Below are positions 1 to 7,096 of a DNA stretch of 64,000 bases, piece after piece. Origin of the DNA: Ectopseudomonas composti (GTDB lineage Bacteria; Pseudomonadota; Gammaproteobacteria; Pseudomonadales; Pseudomonadaceae). The notes below the pieces were generated by a model. The model searched no databases. It saw only the letters and a program-made list of their open reading frames with translations, and was not told the DNA's origin. The translations under genes were made by a program, and so were the position numbers. Position 1 is the first letter of the stretch; every line of letters begins with the position of its first letter. Location: positions 157,296 to 221,295 of the forward strand of contig NZ_LSSW01000024.1 of NCBI RefSeq assembly GCF_001567565.1. Direction: 5' to 3'.

Positions 1-204
1 CTGCACCACGCCGACCCGGAGGCCATGACCGAGGGCGCGCGCGACCATGCCGAAGGCGCTGCTGCTCTTGCCCTTGCCATTACCGCTGTGCACCAGCAGC
101 AGGCCGTATTCGTCCTGAGCCTGGGCGATCTTCTCGTCGATCAGGGCTTTCTTGCGCTGCATGCGCGCCTTGTGGCGGGCATCGCGTTCGCTGGACTCGT
201 TCAT
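1..204 (-). CDS. cobO: Corrinoid adenosyltransferase CobO, N-terminal part (cut by window edge)
   Basis: The first 68 codons are present; the rest lies beyond position 1. The protein begins MNESSERDARHKARMQRKKA and reaches the nucleotide-binding loop GNGKGKSSSAFG at about residues 42-53, which is characteristic of CobO/BtuR ATP:corrinoid adenosyltransferases. These enzymes transfer the 5'-deoxyadenosyl group of ATP to cob(I)alamin in the cytoplasm, in adenosylcobalamin synthesis or salvage. The ATG at 202-204 is the only start in frame with the family N-terminus. A cobalamin riboswitch lies about 195 bp upstream, so expression is probably repressed by the end product. The neighbour genes that would tell de novo synthesis from salvage are outside the window. 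Confidence 0.9.
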   Translation of the reverse strand, partial: MNESSERDARHKARMQRKKALIDEKIAQAQDEYGLLLVHSGNGKGKSSSAFGMVARALGHGLRVGVVQ

Positions 205-397
205 GCTGTGCTCCTGTACATCAGGCACCCGCGTCTGCTGTTGGTTAAACAGCATGAGCGGCGATGAGAAAGCAGGTCGCGATGATCCGCACGTTCTCAC
301 CCAGGCGCCAATGGCTGGTCAGGCGAGCGGAAGACAGGAAACACCAACACCCCGGGAAACCGGAGCGTCGGCCGGACAACGCCCTCCGCGATGCCGT

Positions 398-598
398 GAA
401 ATTGCGACAGGCCGGTCTCCGGGCTCGTGAGTGAACCCAAAGGCTCGACACCGCGCCTTCCCGTGCAGAGCACAGTGGCGTTGCAGACTGCGTGAGCGGT
501 GTTTGACTCACCTACCGTTGCGGGGGCAGCGCCGGCATTCGGACCGGCTTCCCTGTTTCACCCCTCATGCGCGATTGACGGCAACTCGGGGCACCTGA
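398..598 (-). promoter_or_regulatory. Cobalamin (AdoCbl) riboswitch in the cobO leader
   Basis: Read on the minus strand this leader carries, in order, GGGAAGCCGGT, GAATGCCGGCGCTGCC, CCCCGCAACGGTA, GCCACTG, and the B12 box AGCCCGGAGACCGGCC (about 411-427). These are the conserved core elements of the cobalamin riboswitch in the right order and spacing. It lies about 195 bp upstream of cobO and points towards it. No strong T-tailed terminator hairpin was seen between aptamer and ATG, so control could be translational or via Rho; that part is inference. The outer ends are estimates. Confidence 0.92.
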
Positions 599-652
599 AG
601 CAAGGCGCGCAGGGTAGAGGCTGGCAGCCCTGCGCGTCAACGCCGAGACCGC

Positions 653-973
653 TCAATGCCTGGGCGTGAAGCCCGCCGGCTTGGTGGCCAGCCACTCGAC
701 GAAGGTACGCAGACGCTCATCACCCAGCAGCGCGTCGCGGCTGTTGTAGATCAGCGCCAGCTCCTTTTCGCTGAACAGCCGGTGAATCTGGTTATGGCAG
801 GCGCGACAGACCCAGAGCGTGGCCGTGATGCGCGCATGACGAGCGAAGCGTTTCTGCACGTAGGCCTTGTCGTGCAGTGCTTTGGGAATCAAATGATGAC
901 GCGTCAGCGCAACCGGCCGTGCGCACAGCTCGCAAGCCTCGGGCTGAGGCGGCAGGCGAATGGGCTCGGCCAT
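653..973 (-). CDS. Small HNH-type zinc-binding protein
   Basis: A 106-residue protein with an HNH-like treble-clef arrangement: CxxC at 14-17, HHLIPK at 26-31, CxxCH at 56-60 and NQIH at 61-64. The two CxxC pairs would hold a structural zinc, and His26/His27 with Asn61/His64 form the candidate nuclease site. Stand-alone proteins of this size are common in Pseudomonas but their substrate is not established. It is a single-domain protein with no methyltransferase, toxin or immunity partner beside it. Its ATG is 6 bp downstream of the stop of the next gene upstream on the same strand, so it is probably cotranscribed with the NlpC/P60 lipoprotein genes. Confidence 0.75.
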   Translation of the reverse strand: MAEPIRLPPQPEACELCARPVALTRHHLIPKALHDKAYVQKRFARHARITATLWVCRACHNQIHRLFSEKELALIYNSRDALLGDERLRTFVEWLATKPAGFTPRH

Positions 974-979
974 GACAGG

Positions 980-1504
980 TCAGGGATTGCGGGCAAGCTC
1001 GGGTGTGATCACACGCTTGGCATCGAGGTAGACACGCTGCCAGTAGACGTTGTCGAGACTGTCCAGACGCACCGTACCGCCCGTGGACGGCGCATGTACG
1101 AAACGCCCCTCGCCGACGTAGATACCGGCGTGACTGACAGCGCGCCCGCCATTGGTGGCGAAGAACACCAGATCACCGCTTTGCAGCGCATCGCGGCGAA
1201 CATCCGGAGTGCGCATCGCACTCAGCTCGCGGGTCGAGCGCGGCAGGCGGATACCCGCAGCATCGCGGTATACATAGCCGATCAGACCACTGCAGTCGAA
1301 GCCACCCTCAGGCGTGTTGCCGCCATAGCGATAAGGCGTGCCGACCAACCCCAGCGCGCGAAACAACACATCATCAGTACCGCCCTGATAGGCGGAAGAA
1401 GACACCGGAGGAATATAGGTCGGCTGAGGAGAAGGTGCGCGGCTGCTACAGGCGCTCAGCAGCAGCACGAGAGAAATGAGGGCAACACGGGTCGTGACGG
1501 GCAT
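980..1504 (-). CDS. NlpC/P60 family lipoprotein, putative murein endopeptidase
   Basis: A 174-residue C40 peptidase. The N-terminus is a lipoprotein signal with lipobox LSAC (lipidated Cys19). A short Pro/Ser-rich linker leads to the NlpC/P60 domain (about residues 43-165), with catalytic Cys71 in GFDCSG, His125 in SHAGIY and the third polar residue His137 in RFVHAPS. This class cleaves D-Glu-meso-DAP bonds of peptidoglycan stem peptides or crosslinks (E. coli Spr/MepS, NlpC). It probably acts from the outer membrane in the periplasm. A second, related gene lies 84 bp upstream on the same strand. Exact cleavage specificity cannot be read from sequence. Confidence 0.88.
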   Translation of the reverse strand: MPVTTRVALISLVLLLSACSSRAPSPQPTYIPPVSSSAYQGGTDDVLFRALGLVGTPYRYGGNTPEGGFDCSGLIGYVYRDAAGIRLPRSTRELSAMRTPDVRRDALQSGDLVFFATNGGRAVSHAGIYVGEGRFVHAPSTGGTVRLDSLDNVYWQRVYLDAKRVITPELARNP

Positions 1505-1588
1505 AAGCGAGGCGATCCAGAGCCTGAATGCGCTCTACTCTGCCGATTCACGACGAACGGCGCAACCCTTGGGTTACGCCGTGACCCA

Positions 1589-2215
1589 TCAGTTGTGGCG
1601 CTTGGCGGCGACCTGCTCTTCCACCGGAGCCAGTGCCAGGACGCGCTTGGCCTGCAGGTAACTGCGGTTCCAGTAGCTGTCGTCCAGGCTGTCGATACGC
1701 ACACCACCGCTGCGGCTGCTGCTGGAGTGGATGAACTGGTCATCGCCCAGGTAGATGCCGGCATGGCTGACGCGACCACGGCCACGGTCGTTGAACAGAA
1801 TCAGATCACCCGGCTCCAGATCGGCGCGCGCCACCTTGGGCGCGTCCAGCTTGATCAACTCACGGGTCGAACGCGGCAGTTCGAGACCAACTTCCTTGCG
1901 GAACAGGTAACCCACGAAACCGCTGCAATCGAAACCAGACTGCACCGAAGTGCCGCCATAGCGATAACGCGTACCGATCAGCGAACGCCCGAGGTCGAGC
2001 AGACTGTCAGCCAGCTGCGGCATTTCGTAGGGTTTGTCGTCGGTCAGCGCGGCGATTTCATCGTCGGCAGGCTCAGGCTCGACCTGCTGGGAGAGCGGAC
2101 GAGCAACTGGCTCGACCGCGGCTTCGCTGATCTGCGGTTGCGGCGCGTGGCCGGCGCAGGCAGCGAGAAAGGCTGTGAGTGCAAGAGGCACGAGGGGTGC
2201 GAAGCGTCTTAGCAT
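1589..2215 (-). CDS. NlpC/P60 family lipoprotein, paralogue of the downstream gene
   Basis: A 208-residue lipoprotein. The open frame extends further upstream, but the ATG at 2215 gives MLRRFAPLVPLALTAFLAAC, a clear lipoprotein signal with lipobox LAAC (Cys20), so that start is chosen. An acidic linker (about residues 25-65) precedes the C40 domain with Cys97 in GFDCSG, His151 in SHAGIY and His163 in FIHSSS. It shares the RYRYGG and LPRSTREL motifs with the adjacent smaller paralogue, pointing to a tandem duplication. Likely role: periplasmic peptidoglycan hydrolysis during growth. The longer linker would let it reach further from the outer membrane. Confidence 0.88.
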   Translation of the reverse strand: MLRRFAPLVPLALTAFLAACAGHAPQPQISEAAVEPVARPLSQQVEPEPADDEIAALTDDKPYEMPQLADSLLDLGRSLIGTRYRYGGTSVQSGFDCSGFVGYLFRKEVGLELPRSTRELIKLDAPKVARADLEPGDLILFNDRGRGRVSHAGIYLGDDQFIHSSSSRSGGVRIDSLDDSYWNRSYLQAKRVLALAPVEEQVAAKRHN

Positions 2216-2364
2216 GGGCACGACCGTGTCGATTGAATTTACAAGCTGGCGAATATGCCCGCTATAAGGCTCATTTGCAAATTCTATCGTTATAAATGTG
2301 ACCCAGTAGTTTCGCCACACCATCTAAAGCGCCCGACCATTCGCACGGCCGGGCAACTCAGGCG

Positions 2365-3579
2365 CTAGCCGAGAATCTCGCTCAGCGGGATAAAGCGCAG
2401 CATATCCCCCTCGGCCAGCGTGCTGCCTTCCATCACCTCGGCCAGCCCTTCGGCCCAGGCGGCGCTACGCAGCACACCTGAACTCTGATTGGCGTAGGGC
2501 ACCACCCGCCCCCGCTCTAGGCGTGCCCGCAGGTACTCGCGACGCATGCCCGGCTTGCGCCAGACAAAACCTGCCGGCACCGCGAAACCCAGGGGTTCGA
2601 CACGCTGCACGCCCAGGCGGCGCAGCATGTAAGGACGCGCCAGCAGGCCGAAGGTAACCAGTGTCGAGGCCGGGTTGCCCGGCAAGCCAATGACCGGAAC
2701 GCCCTGGTAATGACCGAACGTCAGTGGTTTGCCGGGCTTGATCGCCAGCTTCCACAGCGCCAGCTCGCCGGCCTCGCGCAGGGTCATGCCAAGAAAATCT
2801 GCCTCACCGACAGAAACACCCCCCGTGGAGAGAATCAGGTCGACCTCGCCCAGGCCGCCCAGCGCCTCGCGGGTGAGCTGCAGGTCATCGGGAAGGATGC
2901 CTGCATCGACCACGCTGCAACCCAGCCGCTGCAACCAGGCGATCAGCAGGCGTCGATTGCTGTTGTAGATCTGGCCCGGCCCCAAGGCCTGCCCTGGCTC
3001 GACCAGCTCATCCCCGGTGGACAGCACGGCGACGCGCAGGCGCCGACGCACCGACAAGTGCGCAGCGCCGAGAGAGGCCGCCAGCCCCAGTTCGATAGGC
3101 CCCAGACGCGTGCCTGCCGGCAGCACGCAATCGCCGATGCGAGTTTCCTGACCTTGAGCACGGACGTTCTGAGCGACCTTCATCTGCTGGCAAAAATGCA
3201 CGTGCCCCGCTTCATCGACTTCGACGTTTTCCTGCATTTCCACGGTGTCGGCGCCCTCAGGCAGCGGCGCTCCAGTGAAAATGCGCGCACAGGTTCCTGG
3301 CTCCAGGGACGCAGGCGCAGTGCCGGCCTGAATCCGTTGACTGACCGGCAACGGCTGGTCGTTCCAGTCGGCCAGCCGCAGGGCATATCCGTCCATGGCG
3401 CTGTTGGCCCAGGGCGGCAGATCCAGCGCTGCGATCAGCGGCTCGGCCAGCACCCGACCATCAGCCTCGGCCAGCGCAACCTGCTCGACCTGCTCGATCG
3501 GCGCCGCCTCTGCCAGCGCCAGCAGGCGTTCCAGCGCTGCTTCCATTGGCAACAGGCCGGGGTGATCGCAACCACTCAT
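2365..3579 (-). CDS. moeA: Molybdopterin molybdenumtransferase MoeA
   Basis: A 404-residue cytosolic enzyme that inserts molybdate into adenylylated molybdopterin to form Mo-molybdopterin cofactor. Recognisable family motifs are PPWANSAMDGYA, FTGAPLPEGADTVEMQE, STGDEL, STGGVSVGEADF and GLPGNPAS. Start chosen at ATG 3579 (MSGCDHPGLLPMEAAL), which overlaps the moaB stop by 4 bp (ATGA), the usual coupling; a longer frame upstream is only moaB read in another frame. Length fits the family (about 400-410). It works with MoaB upstream and MobA, encoded divergently. Confidence 0.95.
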   Translation of the reverse strand: MSGCDHPGLLPMEAALERLLALAEAAPIEQVEQVALAEADGRVLAEPLIAALDLPPWANSAMDGYALRLADWNDQPLPVSQRIQAGTAPASLEPGTCARIFTGAPLPEGADTVEMQENVEVDEAGHVHFCQQMKVAQNVRAQGQETRIGDCVLPAGTRLGPIELGLAASLGAAHLSVRRRLRVAVLSTGDELVEPGQALGPGQIYNSNRRLLIAWLQRLGCSVVDAGILPDDLQLTREALGGLGEVDLILSTGGVSVGEADFLGMTLREAGELALWKLAIKPGKPLTFGHYQGVPVIGLPGNPASTLVTFGLLARPYMLRRLGVQRVEPLGFAVPAGFVWRKPGMRREYLRARLERGRVVPYANQSSGVLRSAAWAEGLAEVMEGSTLAEGDMLRFIPLSEILG

Positions 3580-4115
3580 CCACGGGTCTCGCAGGCAGCA
3601 ATCTGTTTCAGGTGCGGGACGAAGTTGCAGGGACGGTGCCGCGCATCCAGCTGCTCGCCGAGAATGCCGTCCCAGGCGGTGCGGCAGGCGTTGGTCGACC
3701 CCGGCAGGCAGCACACCAGGGTGCCATTGGCCAGACCGGCCAGCGCGCGCGACTGAATGGTGGAGGTGCCGATATCGGCAACGGATATCTGCCGGAACAG
3801 CTCACCGAAGCCGTCGACCTGTTTGTCCAGCAAGCAGGCGACCGCTTCCGGCGTGCTGTCACGGCCGGTGAAGCCGGTGCCGCCCGTGATCACCACGACC
3901 TGCACCTGGTCCTCGGCGATCCAGGTCGCTACCTGGGCGCGGATCTTGTACAGGTCGTCCTTGAGCAGCACGCGAGCGGCCAGCTGGTGGCCGGCGGCAG
4001 TCAGGCGATCAACCAGCAGTTGCCCCGAGGTATCGTTCTCCAGGGTACGCGTGTCGCTGACGGTGAGCACGGCGATGTTCAGCGGCACGAAAACCGCTTC
4101 GGCCTTGTGGTTCAT
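3576..4115 (-). CDS. moaB: Molybdopterin adenylyltransferase MoaB
   Basis: A 179-residue MoaB/MogA-fold protein with VLTVSDTR near the N-terminus and the nucleotide/pterin-binding motif TGGTGFTGRDSTPEA in the middle. It adenylylates molybdopterin before metal insertion by MoeA, whose gene overlaps its 3' end by 4 bp. The start at ATG 4115 (MNHKAEAVFVPLNIAVLTV) matches the family; an in-frame ATG at 4139 would add eight residues. The gene is divergent from mobA with about 70 bp between start codons, so both promoters must lie in that short gap. Confidence 0.93.
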   Translation of the reverse strand: MNHKAEAVFVPLNIAVLTVSDTRTLENDTSGQLLVDRLTAAGHQLAARVLLKDDLYKIRAQVATWIAEDQVQVVVITGGTGFTGRDSTPEAVACLLDKQVDGFGELFRQISVADIGTSTIQSRALAGLANGTLVCCLPGSTNACRTAWDGILGEQLDARHRPCNFVPHLKQIAACETRG

Positions 4116-4183
4116 GGCAGGCATCCAATTAGTAGACAATGGGCGCTGTTATATCACACAGCCTGCCCTCGGAGACTGCCTGC

Positions 4184-4774
4184 ATGCCCGCTTCCAAAGC
4201 CCTTCCCAGCTGCTCGGTACTACTGCTTTCCGGCGGCCGCGGCCAGCGCATGGGCGGCCACGACAAGGGTTTGCTGGAATGGCAAGGCCGCCCACTGATC
4301 GCCTGGTTGCATGATCTGACCAGACCAATGAGCGACGACCTGATCATTTCCTGCAACCGCAACAATGAACGCTATGCGCCTTATGCCGATCAGCTGGTCG
4401 CCGACGAGGATGAAGACTTCCAGGGGCCGCTGGCCGGCATTCGCGCCGGCATGGCCGCAGCACGCCACGAACAGATGCTGGTATTGCCGTGTGACGCCCC
4501 GCTGGTCGATCGCGCACTGATCGAGTCGCTACTGGCGCAATCAGGCAGCCAACCGGTAGTGATTCGCCAGGGTAATTACTGGCAACCGCTGTTCTGCCTG
4601 CTCCCCACACGACTGAAGGACGACCTGGAGCAGGCCTGGCAATCCGGCGAGCGCAGCCCACAACGCTGGTTCGGCAAACTGTCCCCCATCGCCGTCGAGT
4701 GCCCGGCGGGCGACGCCCGACTGGCCAATTTCAATACACCGGAAACACTGACGGCTCATCCATTGCCTGGCTGA
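4184..4774 (+). CDS. mobA: Molybdenum cofactor guanylyltransferase MobA
   Basis: A 196-residue nucleotidyltransferase that transfers GMP from GTP to Mo-molybdopterin, making the MGD cofactor used by DMSO-reductase-family enzymes such as nitrate reductase and formate dehydrogenase. The signature [18 protein letters not shown] is present near the N-terminus, followed by the GPLAGI segment and PCDAPLV. ATG 4184 is preferred because GGAG lies upstream and the protein then starts just before the Rossmann strand; an ATG at 4139 in frame would overlap the moaB promoter region. Divergent from moaB-moeA. Confidence 0.93.
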   Translation: MPASKALPSCSVLLLSGGRGQRMGGHDKGLLEWQGRPLIAWLHDLTRPMSDDLIISCNRNNERYAPYADQLVADEDEDFQGPLAGIRAGMAAARHEQMLVLPCDAPLVDRALIESLLAQSGSQPVVIRQGNYWQPLFCLLPTRLKDDLEQAWQSGERSPQRWFGKLSPIAVECPAGDARLANFNTPETLTAHPLPG

Positions 4775-4861
4775 AACACATCTGCCTCGGCGGAACTCAT
4801 GTGACAGTTTTACGTCTGAGCCAGGGTATAGCATCCCTTTTAGTACCCAAGGAGACAGACC

Positions 4862-5083
4862 ATGAACAAACGGATCATCCCCGCCCTGCTTATGACGATC
4901 GGCTTCGCTGTACTGGCCGGCTGCTCCACGCCGTCGGTGATCACGCTGAATGACGGGCGTGAGATCCAGACCGTCGACAAGCCCAACTTCGATGAAGAAT
5001 CCGGCTTCTACGAATTCGAGCAGCTCGACGGCAAGCGCGCCACGATCAACAAGGATCAGGTGCAGACGGTCAAGGAGCTCTGA
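4862..5083 (+). CDS. YgdI/YgdR family (DUF903) small lipoprotein
   Basis: A 73-residue lipoprotein with signal MNKRIIPALLMTIGFAVLAGC ending in lipobox LAGC (Cys21). The mature part contains ITLNDGREIQT and the KDQVQTVKEL tail typical of the DUF903 YgdI/YgdR family, which folds as a small SH3-like beta barrel. The role of the family is unknown. A strong ribosome-binding site AAGGAGA precedes the ATG. Monocistronic between mobA and tRNA-Pro. Confidence 0.85.
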   Translation: MNKRIIPALLMTIGFAVLAGCSTPSVITLNDGREIQTVDKPNFDEESGFYEFEQLDGKRATINKDQVQTVKEL

Positions 5084-5176
5084 ACAAGGGCACGTGAGGC
5101 GCTACTGAAAGATGCCGGGAACCCAAACCGGCTGACGACTGGATGCTCAGCTCGAAGATTTTTTCAGGCTAACCCC

Positions 5177-5204
5177 TTGTGCGATAAAAGTTTTTCAGTA
5201 GAAT
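5177..5204 (+). promoter_or_regulatory. Probable sigma70 promoter of tRNA-Pro
   Basis: TTGTGC (5177-5182), a 16-bp spacer and TAGAAT (5199-5204), with the first tRNA base 11 bp after the -10 box. The -10 matches consensus at five of six positions and the -35 at three to four. Position and orientation fit a dedicated tRNA promoter. Confidence 0.6.
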
Positions 5205-5214
5205 ACGCCTCATT

Positions 5215-5291
5215 CGGAGTGTAGCGCAGCTTGGTAGCGCGTCTCGTTCGGGACGAGAAGGTCGCAGGTTCGAATCCTGTCTCTCCGACCA
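5215..5291 (+). tRNA. tRNA-Pro (anticodon CGG)
   Basis: The 77-nt sequence folds as a cloverleaf with CCA encoded. The anticodon arm is TCTCG-TTCGGGA-CGAGA, giving anticodon CGG, which reads the proline codon CCG. The D arm (GCGC-AGCTTGGTA-GCGC) and T arm (GCAGG-TTCGAAT-CCTGT) are normal. The acceptor stem CGGAGTG/CTCTCCG has one T-T mismatch at positions 6-67. It has its own promoter and terminator. Confidence 0.96.
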
Positions 5292-5296
5292 AATCA

Positions 5297-5323
5297 AAAC
5301 CCGCCTTAACCGGCGGGTTTTTT
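5297..5323 (+). terminator. Rho-independent terminator after tRNA-Pro
   Basis: Stem ACCCGCC/GGCGGGT (5299-5305 and 5312-5318) with a 6-nt loop followed by a run of T. It begins a few bases after the tRNA CCA end. Confidence 0.9.
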
Positions 5324-5352
5324 ATTGCCTGCAATTTGTTGGAATGTTGCGC

Positions 5353-5589
5353 TCAGCTCAGAAAGGTCACCACCTGCTCGGCATCGAATGGCCAGTTCAG
5401 CTCACCACCCGTGTCGCAGCGACGCAGTACCGGGATACGCAATCCGTAGCGTTCGACCATCCCCTCATGCTCGGCGATGTCGATCAACTCGACCAGCAGG
5501 CCATTCTCGACGAATGGCATGAGCAGCGCCTCGGCCACCTCGCAGAGATGGCAGCCCAGGGTTCCGAAAAGTTGGCATTCAGGCGTCAT
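5353..5589 (-). CDS. Glutaredoxin-like protein (DUF836)
   Basis: A 78-residue thioredoxin-fold protein with a CHLC redox motif (Cys13, Cys16) and the cis-proline segment RIPVLR in the middle, followed by GELNWPF. This matches the short glutaredoxin-like DUF836 group, whose substrates are not established. It has no signal peptide and is presumably a cytosolic thiol-disulfide exchanger. The tRNA-Pro terminator lies 30 bp beyond its stop, on the other strand, and the DUF5610 gene lies 48 bp upstream on the same strand. Confidence 0.75.
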   Translation of the reverse strand: MTPECQLFGTLGCHLCEVAEALLMPFVENGLLVELIDIAEHEGMVERYGLRIPVLRRCDTGGELNWPFDAEQVVTFLS

Positions 5590-5637
5590 GAACGCACCTC
5601 ACGATCAGCAAGGTGCACAGTTTAGCACCGGCGTCGA

Positions 5638-6777
5638 TCAGCTCGCGTCGGCGTCCTTGCCCGCCTCGCCGGCAACCAGCGACTGCAACCCGTCGAGCAG
5701 ACTGCGGTTGAGGCTGTCGGCTTTCTCCAGGCGCGGCAGATCGAAGCGCTCATCCAGCGAGAAGCCGCCCTTGAGCAATTCCTTGAGCATGCTGCGCGGC
5801 TCCTGCGCCAGCTCACCCGCGCTGCGCAGCGCATCAAGCAATCCCTGAGCGTAATCCTGCAGACCTGTATTGGTCGCACTGGCCCCCTGCCCGGCTACCG
5901 AACCATAGGCATCGGTGGCCTGCCGCACGCTGGTCTGGGTCAGGCGCAGCGACATCGACGCCAATTGCTCGCCATCCATGTCCAGTGCCATGGCGCGGTC
6001 GAAAGCGCCGGCCAGATCACCAGCATAGAACTTGTCGGAGAGATCCTGAACCTGACCGAACAGCTTCTCCAGCGCCTTGACCTCGTCATCGTCCAGCTCG
6101 CCTTCGACGTCCACCTGCCAGCCACCAATGCGCATGCTGCCGGACTGACTGCTACCCGCCACGGTCGCGGACTTGCCATCGCTGGAGGCGGCGAAGCTGC
6201 TCTGCGACCAATTGGCCGAAGCCTGCGCCACGGAAATACGCAGACGGTCACCATCGCGAGTGGTTACGGACAGCTCGAAGGTCTCCGCCAGTGCGCTGAA
6301 GCGTTCGCTGTAACCGGCCAGAGCGACCTTGTCCGAAGGGCTCTGGGCAGCGCTGCCGAAGCGCTTGTCGAGGTCACCGAAACCATCCTGAATACGCTTG
6401 TAGGTGTCATCGATATCGCCGGCTACCTGGCCTTTCAATACGCCCATGCCATCGAGAATCTTGCGTGCCTCGGCGAACCCCTTCTCCACGCCCTCGCGCG
6501 CCTGAGACAACAGCTTGTCCAACTTGGCCGGGTCAGCGCCGGCAGCAGCCTCGCTCTGCAAGCGCTGCTCGATGAAGCCCAGAATCCGCCCGGCCACTTT
6601 CTCCGGGGTGTAGTCCTCGCGCGACCCAGAGAGCGAGCCCGGCTGTACACCCAGCTTCTCCGCGAGGCGGTTGGCCAGCGTGGCCTGCGCATCGGCGGCG
6701 TTGTTACGCGCGGCCATGGACTGGCTGGCTTGCGCAGTACGGGAAGCGGCGGAATTGAGAGAGCTCAGAGGGTTCAT
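5638..6777 (-). CDS. DUF5610 domain protein
   Basis: A 379-residue protein without signal peptide or membrane segment. It starts with a Ser/Ala/Gln-rich low-complexity stretch (residues 1-35), followed by a helical region around residues 40-160 (LAEKLGVQPGSLSG, YTPEKVAGRILGFIEQRL) that I associate with DUF5610, a domain found mostly in Pseudomonas and relatives. The middle part reads SVTTRDGDRLRISV and GWQVDVEGELDDDE, suggesting a beta-rich segment; the C-terminal third is helical. No catalytic motif was recognised and the function is unknown. Transcribed away from the oprD-type porin gene. Confidence 0.7.
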   Translation of the reverse strand: MNPLSSLNSAASRTAQASQSMAARNNAADAQATLANRLAEKLGVQPGSLSGSREDYTPEKVAGRILGFIEQRLQSEAAAGADPAKLDKLLSQAREGVEKGFAEARKILDGMGVLKGQVAGDIDDTYKRIQDGFGDLDKRFGSAAQSPSDKVALAGYSERFSALAETFELSVTTRDGDRLRISVAQASANWSQSSFAASSDGKSATVAGSSQSGSMRIGGWQVDVEGELDDDEVKALEKLFGQVQDLSDKFYAGDLAGAFDRAMALDMDGEQLASMSLRLTQTSVRQATDAYGSVAGQGASATNTGLQDYAQGLLDALRSAGELAQEPRSMLKELLKGGFSLDERFDLPRLEKADSLNRSLLDGLQSLVAGEAGKDADAS

Positions 6778-7095
6778 GACTGGGTACCTGAATAGGTTAT
6801 CTGCCGAACTTAACGGCCATCGAAGGGCGAGCTTTAATCTTTATCGACCAACGGTTGCCGACTTTTCTCAACTGCCGTAGCCCCTGCCGGGAATATTCCC
6901 GATGGTCGGCAAATCCGAGCAGAGCGCTGCCGAGCGCAAGCTAGAGCCCTCTCAACGATGCCGCCGCCTCGCTCAAAGCCCCGACAGACTAAAGTCTTAC
7001 AGTCGACTCGCAGGTGAAATGCTTTATTTCACCGCGCCGTAACTGGCCGGTCATTTCGTGGCCGACCTGCTTATAACAACGAGGAGACAACAATA
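6778..7095. other. Divergent intergenic region between the DUF5610 gene and the porin gene
   Basis: 318 bp without a gene. Towards the porin it holds GACTAAAGTC (about 6988-6997) followed by TTACAGTCGAC, then a perfect inverted repeat GGTGAAAT-GCTTT-ATTTCACC (7013-7033), and a good ribosome-binding site GAGGAG at 7081-7086. The half nearer the DUF5610 gene shows no clear element. The repeats are candidate regulator sites for the porin; no factor can be named from sequence. Confidence 0.5.
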
Positions 7096-7096
7096 A
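7089..7096 (+). promoter_or_regulatory. Candidate Hfq/Crc (CA) motif over the porin start codon
   Basis: AACAATAA fits the AANAANAA motif bound by Hfq with Crc in Pseudomonas catabolite repression. It sits between the GAGGAG ribosome-binding site and the ATG, overlapping the A of the start codon, the position where such binding blocks translation. Motif match only. Confidence 0.45.

Noticed and set aside
656..2212. 518-codon open frame on the plus strand across the NlpC/P60 genes
   Set aside because: It is antisense to two clear lipoprotein genes and its translation resembles no protein; long antisense frames are common in GC-rich DNA.
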